Below, in pieces: positions 15,223 to 19,997 of a stretch of DNA of 19,997 nucleotides (positions within the stretch are counted from its first letter, which is position 1; each line of letters opens with the position of its first letter). This DNA is from Desulfosarcina sp. Lineage in GTDB: Bacteria; Desulfobacterota; Desulfobacteria; Desulfobacterales; Desulfosarcinaceae. The position numbers and the translations under genes are program-made. The notes under the pieces were generated by a model. It searched no databases, had not been told where the DNA came from, and saw only the letters and a program-made list of their open reading frames with translations. The stretch is taken from NCBI GenBank assembly GCA_030642405.1, contig DAOWNV010000012.1, positions 1 to 19,997 of the forward strand. Reading direction: 5' to 3'.

Positions 15223-15596
15223 TTTTTATAGACCTCCTTGGGATCGAAAACCGGCTCGCCGACAATGTTTAGGGCATCGTTCTCGACACGTTGATAAAAA
15301 CAGCTGGCATAACCGGTATGGCAGGCAGCCCCGCCCACCTGCTCCACCTTCAGCAATACTGTATCGGAATCGCAGTCCACCCTAATCTCTTTAACATTTT
15401 GGATATGACCGGAAGTCAGCCCTTTTACCCACAGCGTGTCGCGGGACCTGCTGTAATAGGTAGCCCTTCCGGTTTTCAATGTTTCTTCCCAGGCCTCCCG
15501 GTTCATAAATGCAAGCATAAGCACTTCACCGGATTTTACATCCTGAGCAATGGCAGGAACCAGCCCGCCCATTTTGTTAAAATTCAATTCAATCAT
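15219..15596 (-). CDS. hisI: Phosphoribosyl-AMP cyclohydrolase
   Basis: Third step of histidine synthesis: opens the adenine ring of phosphoribosyl-AMP; zinc- and magnesium-dependent. The 125-residue protein is the stand-alone cyclohydrolase without the HisE pyrophosphohydrolase domain found in some HisIE fusions. It has TGRATYYSRSRDTLWVKG, H64, the metal-binding D74-C-D-x-D78 and EQVGGAACHTGYASCFY with C92, H93 and C99. GGAG lies 8 bases before the ATG. It is the first gene after the promoter at 15639-15667 and heads the long minus-strand gene train. Confidence 0.97.
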   Translation of the reverse strand: MIELNFNKMGGLVPAIAQDVKSGEVLMLAFMNREAWEETLKTGRATYYSRSRDTLWVKGLTSGHIQNVKEIRVDCDSDTVLLKVEQVGGAACHTGYASCFYQRVENDALNIVGEPVFDPKEVYKK

Positions 15597-15638
15597 TCAT
15601 TTTACTCCATTTATCAACGTAATTAAACAAAACCGAGT

Positions 15639-15667
15639 TTTCTACCTTTTTCATTGATTCGAGTCAA
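15639..15667 (-). promoter_or_regulatory. Sigma70-type promoter for hisI and the downstream gene train
   Basis: On the minus strand TTGACT (15667-15662, five of six) is followed after exactly 17 bases by TAGAAA (15644-15639, four of six). Transcription would start near 15632, leaving a leader of about 36 bases to hisI. The leader shows no histidine-rich leader peptide or terminator hairpin, so his-type attenuation is not apparent. Confidence 0.55.
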
Positions 15668-15701
15668 TCCTTTTTTCTATTTTTGCTATTCTTGCGAAAA
15701 A

Positions 15702-15729
15702 TTGATTACTTTGTTAGGGTCCCTAATAT
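15702..15729 (+). promoter_or_regulatory. Possible promoter for PBP1A with a palindrome between the boxes
   Basis: TTGATT (15702-15707) is followed after 16 bases by TAATAT (15724-15729), each a moderate match. Between and partly over the -10 is a perfect 13-base palindrome with a central T, TTAGGGTCCCTAA (15714-15726). A palindrome in that place could be an operator. The promoter call itself is weak because the -10 and the spacing are not ideal. Confidence 0.35.
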
Positions 15730-15789
15730 CGTTTTTGTTCCAACTTAAAAGCTGATTTTTCATTTAAACACTAACTTTTCAGGTAACAC

Positions 15790-18195
15790 ATGTCCAAAGA
15801 AAAAAGCGCAACACAAGTATTAAAAAAACGCGCTCGCAAGCGGCCGACAGCCTTTCTTGGCAGAATTGTGAAATGGTTTTTCATCCTAATTGTCATCGTT
15901 ATGATCATTGGTGCTGCAACTGCTGTAGGTGTATACTATCACTTGAGTGATGATCTGCCAAAAATTGCCTCGCTTACCGATTATCATCCTTCGATTATTA
16001 CTATGGTATATTCGGACGATAATAGAAAAATTGCCGAGTTTTACAAGGAAAGGCGAATTGTTGTTCCCTTGGATCAAATCCCCGTTCAATTACAACAAGC
16101 TTTTATCTCCGCTGAAGATGCCCGTTTTTACAAGCACGGTGGCATTGATCTTTTTAGCATCATCAGAGCTTTTTTGAAAAACCTCGAAGCGGGAACGATT
16201 GTTCAAGGGGGTAGCACAATTACCCAACAGGTAACGAAATCTTTTTTACTTACCCCTGAAAGAAGTTATGAACGAAAAATCAAGGAAGCCATTTTGGCTT
16301 ACCGAATTGATAAAGTCTTTACCAAAGAAGAGGTTTTATATCTATACCTGAACCAGATTTATCTGGGACACGGTGCCTATGGTGTCGAAGCAGCAGCGGA
16401 AAATTATTTTGGAAAATCTGTAAATGAACTGACGCTGGCCGAATGTGCAATTTTAGCCGGACTTCCCCAGGCCCCCAGTCGATACTCCCCCTTTCGGTTT
16501 CCCGAGCGGGCAAAGCAACGACAGATCTATGTTCTAAACCGAATGTTGGAAGAGGGCTTTATTTCCAACACGGAAGTCACCGTAGCCATCGACGAAAAGA
16601 TGGATATCAAACCCCGACGAAATTGGTACATTGAAAAAGTTCCTATCTACACGGAACACATCCGCAGATATGTTGAAAAAAAATACGGGCGGGATGCGCT
16701 TTACTCCCAGGGCTTGAAAATCTATGCCGCCGTCAACATCGAAATGCAAAAAACCGCCAGACTTGAAATTGAAAAGGGGCTCAGGGATTTGGATCGCCGT
16801 TATGGATACCGGGGGCCGGAAAAGCATCTGGAACCGGAAGAAATTGAAGCGTTCAACGATAAAATAAGGGCCTCTCTCAAGGAAAAACCGTTGGTCGAAG
16901 GAACCTCTACGCAAGGTGTTGTCATTCATATTAATGATAAAAAGGGAATCACCACTGTTCAAATCGGAGACGAACGGGGAACCATCCCCATCAAAAATAT
17001 GCGTTGGGCACGAAAACCCAATCCGAATTTAACCTCCAGGCAGGCACCGGTAAGAAAAATCAGTCAGGTCCTGAAAACCGGAGATGTTATTTTTGTGCGT
17101 GTTAATGAAAAACAAAAAAATAACAAAAAATGGCACCTCTCCTTGGATCAGGTTCCCGATGCCCAAAGCGCGCTTTTATGCATCGAGGCGGAAACCGGTT
17201 TGGTAAAAGTAATGGTGGGTGGTCGTGACTTTAAGGAAAGCCAGTTCAACCGGGCCATTCAATCCAGACGGCAACCCGGTTCCGCTTTCAAACCCATCAT
17301 CTATTCTGCTGCATTGGATAAGGGCTTTACACCGGCAACGGAAATCATTGACTCCCCCATTATCTTTAAAGATGAAGCCAATGATTTTACCTGGAAGCCG
17401 AAAAACTACGGTAAAAAGTTTTACGGGCCTACACTATTCCGGGAAGCCATCACAAAATCGCGAAACGTCGTTACCATCAAAATTCTTCAGGAAATAGGTA
17501 TCGGCTATGCCATTGATTATGCCGAAAAATTGGGAATCAAATCCGAGCTTTCCAATGATCTTTCCATAGCCCTGGGTTCTTCGGGTGTTTCTCTTCTTGA
17601 ATTGGTGAATGCCTACGCTGTTTTTGCCAATCAAGGCTATTTGGTGGAGCCGGCGTTCATCACAAAAATCGAGGATCGATACGGAAACATCCTTGAAGAA
17701 ATGAATCCTTCCCGGAAAAAAGTAATCGATAAAAGCACAGCGTATATCATGACAAGCCTGTTGGAAGGTGTGGTCAAGGAAGGAACCGGCAGACGAGTCA
17801 AAGCATTAAAGCGACCTGTGGCCGGCAAAACCGGAACGACCAACGATCTTCAAGATGCATGGTTCGTCGGATATACGCCTCGATTTATTTCCGTCGTCTG
17901 GGTCGGCTACGACAACGGGCATCCCTTAGGAAAAGGAGAAACCGGTTCACGAACCGCAAGTCCCATCTGGCTGGGTTTTATGGATACTATTTTAAAAGGA
18001 AAACCGGAGAAAGAATTCCAGGTTCCCGATGGTGTGGTGTTTGCTAAAATTGATGCGGAAACCGGATTGTTGCCCATACCCGAGTCTAAAAAAACCATTT
18101 TCGAATGCTTCAAGGAGGGTACTGTTCCCACGGAATATACCAAAAGTCCGGATACCGTTGTGGATGCCGAATCGTTCTTCAAATCCGATATGTGA
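15790..18195 (+). CDS. mrcA: Bifunctional penicillin-binding protein 1A (glycosyltransferase/transpeptidase)
   Basis: Class A PBP that polymerises and cross-links peptidoglycan; 801 residues, anchored by one N-terminal membrane helix (about 28-50) after a very basic cytoplasmic tail (KKRARKRP). The GT51 glycosyltransferase domain shows the catalytic E109 in SAEDARFYKHGG, QGGSTITQQ (139-147) and LYLNQIYLGHGAYG. An OB-like insert follows (about 380-450, GVVIHINDKKGITTVQIG), as in PBP1A. The transpeptidase domain has S498-A-F-K, S557-R-N and K680-T-G in AGKTGTTNDLQDAW. All catalytic residues are present. The start has AGG about 7 bases upstream. It is divergent from hisI and appears monocistronic. 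Confidence 0.96.
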   Translation: MSKEKSATQVLKKRARKRPTAFLGRIVKWFFILIVIVMIIGAATAVGVYYHLSDDLPKIASLTDYHPSIITMVYSDDNRKIAEFYKERRIVVPLDQIPVQLQQAFISAEDARFYKHGGIDLFSIIRAFLKNLEAGTIVQGGSTITQQVTKSFLLTPERSYERKIKEAILAYRIDKVFTKEEVLYLYLNQIYLGHGAYGVEAAAENYFGKSVNELTLAECAILAGLPQAPSRYSPFRFPERAKQRQIYVLNRMLEEGFISNTEVTVAIDEKMDIKPRRNWYIEKVPIYTEHIRRYVEKKYGRDALYSQGLKIYAAVNIEMQKTARLEIEKGLRDLDRRYGYRGPEKHLEPEEIEAFNDKIRASLKEKPLVEGTSTQGVVIHINDKKGITTVQIGDERGTIPIKNMRWARKPNPNLTSRQAPVRKISQVLKTGDVIFVRVNEKQKNNKKWHLSLDQVPDAQSALLCIEAETGLVKVMVGGRDFKESQFNRAIQSRRQPGSAFKPIIYSAALDKGFTPATEIIDSPIIFKDEANDFTWKPKNYGKKFYGPTLFREAITKSRNVVTIKILQEIGIGYAIDYAEKLGIKSELSNDLSIALGSSGVSLLELVNAYAVFANQGYLVEPAFITKIEDRYGNILEEMNPSRKKVIDKSTAYIMTSLLEGVVKEGTGRRVKALKRPVAGKTGTTNDLQDAWFVGYTPRFISVVWVGYDNGHPLGKGETGSRTASPIWLGFMDTILKGKPEKEFQVPDGVVFAKIDAETGLLPIPESKKTIFECFKEGTVPTEYTKSPDTVVDAESFFKSDM

Positions 18196-18201
18196 TTCGA
18201 C

Positions 18202-18249
18202 ATGAAAAAATTAACAGCGTGGTTGTTGTTGGTTGTTACCTGCACCTAA
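18202..18249 (+). pseudogene. 15-codon ORF resembling a truncated lipoprotein signal peptide
   Basis: Six bases after the PBP1A stop an ATG opens MKKLTAWLLLVVTC followed by T and TAA. The start, two lysines, hydrophobic core and final cysteine look like a lipoprotein signal peptide ending in a poor lipobox (VVTC). No mature protein follows; after the stop the same frame runs on only into the antisense of the esterase gene. There is no clear ribosome site. It may be the surviving end of a lost gene or a chance frame. Confidence 0.25.
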
Positions 18250-18293
18250 GATCCGAATTTTGTGTTTGGCCAAAATATTACAAACGGTGGCAG

Positions 18294-19043
18294 CTACCCT
18301 GCATCGTGTTGTTTGATGGCCGCCAGTACAAACGGGTAGATAGACTCCACGATACGCGTATACCCTTTTGTATTGGGATGCAACTTGTCCGACTGATTGA
18401 GATGGGTCATACCGGCTACCCCCTCCAGAAAAAAGGGCATGAAGATGACTTGGTGCTTTTCAGCGACCTGCGGGTAGATTCTAGAGAAAGCCCGGGTGTA
18501 TTCAGGGCCGAGGTTGGGAAACATGTGCATCCCGGTCAGAATGACCTGGATGTTGCCTTCCTTCATTATGGTAACTAGTTGGTTCAGATTCTCTTTTAAC
18601 AAATCTGGATCAAGGCCCCGCATGCCGTCATTGGCACCGGTTTCCAGGATAACGATGTCCGGCTCCAGGCTGGACATTACCCACTGGATACGCGACAGGA
18701 CACCGCTGCTGGTCTCGCCGCTCACCCCGGCGTTGACCACCTGGTAATTATGCCCGTCAGACCGCAGTCGCCGAGCCAGCTGGGCCGGGTAGGCTTGGTC
18801 TTCCGGCACGCCCAGTCCGGCGGTAAGACTGTCACCCACGGCTACAATGACGCCATCCCATGTAGCGGCAGGTAGCGGAGCCACCGTAGTTGTCTTTTCG
18901 GCCGCGTGGTCCTGGCTGCAGCCGGCCAGTGCCAGCAACAGCAACATAATCGTTGCCGGCAGGAGAAATCTGTCTATGGTGCGCCGCACGGGGCGGGAAA
19001 CAGATTCAAAAAATGACCGGTCGATGCTTCTTGTATTATTCAT
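18294..19043 (-). CDS. TesA-like SGNH/GDSL esterase, predicted lipoprotein
   Basis: Serine hydrolase of the arylesterase/lysophospholipase L1 (TesA) group, 249 residues. An N-terminal hydrophobic segment (about 27-41) ends in the lipobox LALAGC with C42, so the protein is probably a lipoprotein facing the periplasm rather than the free TesA form. The SGNH blocks are complete: GDSLTAGLG with nucleophile S72, G108 in NAGVSGET, N138 in TGANDGMRG, and D219 and H222 in SDKLHPNTKG. Its ATG overlaps the stop of the permease gene by 8 bases, with GAGGG about 9 bases upstream. TesA next to a YbbA/YbbP ABC system is also seen in E. coli (there divergent), which supports a functional tie in lysolipid or export processes; the substrate is unknown. 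Confidence 0.93.
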   Translation of the reverse strand: MNNTRSIDRSFFESVSRPVRRTIDRFLLPATIMLLLLALAGCSQDHAAEKTTTVAPLPAATWDGVIVAVGDSLTAGLGVPEDQAYPAQLARRLRSDGHNYQVVNAGVSGETSSGVLSRIQWVMSSLEPDIVILETGANDGMRGLDPDLLKENLNQLVTIMKEGNIQVILTGMHMFPNLGPEYTRAFSRIYPQVAEKHQVIFMPFFLEGVAGMTHLNQSDKLHPNTKGYTRIVESIYPFVLAAIKQHDAG

Positions 19044-19997
19044 CCTGCTGTTCCCTCAAATAGGTAACAGGTTTTTTTGCCATGATGGAGCGGGAGGCAA
19101 TCATGCCGACAACAATCACCAGCAGGATCGCCACGGCAACCATCATAAAGGATACCGACAAAAACGGTCGGTAAACCATATCGAATTTGATAGTGCATAA
19201 CCAGTACGCACATGCCTGGGCCATAGCCATGGCCAACAGGCTGCTGAGCAGGCCGATAAGCAGGTTTTCCAGAGCAAAAACGGTGAAAACAAACTGTTCG
19301 CCGGCCCCCATGATCTTATAGTAGACCGATTCCACGATACGTTCAGCCCGGGTGGCTAATACGGCGCTGACCAGGATCAGTATTCCGGCTGCGATGCTGA
19401 AGAGGCTGAAGACACGCACGATCCGGGAGAGGCGTTGCATGAGCCGTGCGAAAGTTCCGATAGCCTGGGACATGTCGATGACGCTGATGTTGGGAAAGCG
19501 TGAGACGATCCGGTTCTGCAGCGGTCCTATCTCTTCGGCGTCTACCTTCATAGCGGCAAACAGGGTTTGCGGGGCCTGTTTCAATACAGTATCCGGAAAG
19601 ACAAAGTAGAAAAAAGGGTTGAAAGACTGCTGATTGCGAGTGCGGATACTGGAAATGCGGGCATTGAGAGGTACTCCCTGGATTTTGAAGCTGAGCCAAT
19701 CCCCGATTTTCATATCTTGCATCTCCACTACGGTGTCCATCACCGACACCTGGGTGTCGGCCCAGTCGTTGCGGAACAGCGTCTTGCCGACAATCAGAGT
19801 TTCATCTTCCAGCAGCGTTTCCCTGTAGGTCAGGTTGAAAACTCGTGACATGTTGTCCCGCCGCTTTCTCTCTTCCCGTTTGTGGTCGATGGCCTGGCCG
19901 TTCACAGCTGTGATACGGGCTCGCACGATGGGGTATAACTGTACCGAACGGCCGATGACGGCCTTAAATGCATCGATCTGGTGGGGCTGAATATCCA
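19036..19997 (-). CDS. C-terminal part of an ABC-transporter permease (YbbP/FtsX-like), runs off right edge
   Basis: The frame is open from base 19995 to the stop at 19036, giving 319 residues of a protein that starts outside the window. A GTG at 19926 is internal, because the frame continues upstream without a stop and the text there (QPHQIDAFKAVIGRSVQLYPIV) is protein-like. The first 180 or so residues are a periplasmic MacB-PCD-like domain. The end is an FtsX domain with three hydrophobic segments (SIAAGILILVSAVLA, ALENLLIGLLSSLLAMAMAQACAYWL, FMMVAVAILLVIVVGMIA) and a short tail, KPVTYLREQQ. The YbbP family pairs with an ATPase (YbbA), expected to be encoded just outside the window. The esterase gene is coupled to its stop. 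Confidence 0.9.
   Translation of the reverse strand, partial: DIQPHQIDAFKAVIGRSVQLYPIVRARITAVNGQAIDHKREERKRRDNMSRVFNLTYRETLLEDETLIVGKTLFRNDWADTQVSVMDTVVEMQDMKIGDWLSFKIQGVPLNARISSIRTRNQQSFNPFFYFVFPDTVLKQAPQTLFAAMKVDAEEIGPLQNRIVSRFPNISVIDMSQAIGTFARLMQRLSRIVRVFSLFSIAAGILILVSAVLATRAERIVESVYYKIMGAGEQFVFTVFALENLLIGLLSSLLAMAMAQACAYWLCTIKFDMVYRPFLSVSFMMVAVAILLVIVVGMIASRSIMAKKPVTYLREQQDE

Noticed and set aside
15597..15640. Histidine attenuator or riboswitch before hisI
   Set aside because: The predicted leader is about 36 bases with no His-codon run and no competing hairpins.
18257..18276. Possible terminator hairpin between the convergent mrcA and esterase genes
   Set aside because: ATTTTG and CAAAAT can pair around a TTTGGCCAAA palindrome, but the stem is AT-rich and no T run follows on either strand.
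18105..18578. 157-codon plus-strand frame across the mrcA end and the esterase gene
   Set aside because: It overlaps the 3' end of PBP1A in another frame and is antisense to the SGNH esterase; the product has no domain pattern.

Overview
This is a roughly 20 kb chromosomal window from a Gram-negative, moderate-GC bacterium. It is most probably a member of the Desulfobacterota (Desulfobacterales or Desulfosarcina-like sulfate reducers). That placement is inferred from gene content and protein flavour: an argS next to what looks like a SPOR-type membrane protein, Cys-rich PAS sensor kinases, the long-form HisG, and a LolA-like protein behind enolase. It has not been confirmed by any search. No rRNA, tRNA, CRISPR array, insertion sequence, prophage or integrase gene was recognised. 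Every gap between genes is shorter than 300 bases.

Layout. (1) 1-2530, minus strand: a small winged-helix/coiled-coil protein, argS, then the N-terminus of a single-pass membrane protein that runs off the left edge. (2) 2583-6659, plus strand: a strong sigma70-type promoter, eno, a translationally coupled LolA-like exported protein, then pyrG with its own promoter and very short leader. (3) 6660-6841: a short decayed-looking gap with a CACAGAG-type repeat and a 13-codon ORF. (4) 6842-10425, minus strand: a very good promoter drives a PAS histidine kinase, overlapped by a receiver-PAS-histidine kinase hybrid, then a possible 36-codon ORF and a YajD-type HNH protein. (5) 10472-15667, minus strand: one long gene train, hisI-hisG-aminotransferase-engB-era-ATP-grasp-HNH, with gaps of at most about 40 bases and several start/stop overlaps, behind a promoter upstream of hisI. 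(6) 15702-18195, plus strand: divergent mrcA/PBP1A with a palindrome in its upstream region, followed by a 15-codon ORF that looks like a lipoprotein signal peptide cut short. (7) 18294-19997, minus strand: a TesA-like SGNH lipoprotein esterase coupled to the C-terminal part of a YbbP/FtsX-type ABC permease that runs off the right edge.

Most of the window is housekeeping: tRNA charging, glycolysis, CTP and histidine synthesis, ribosome-assembly GTPases and cell-wall synthesis. The accessory-looking part is 6842-11631, where an output-less two-kinase relay is flanked by two different HNH proteins and an ATP-grasp ligase translationally coupled to one of them. This is the best place to look for something undescribed, but the sequence alone does not prove a joint function.
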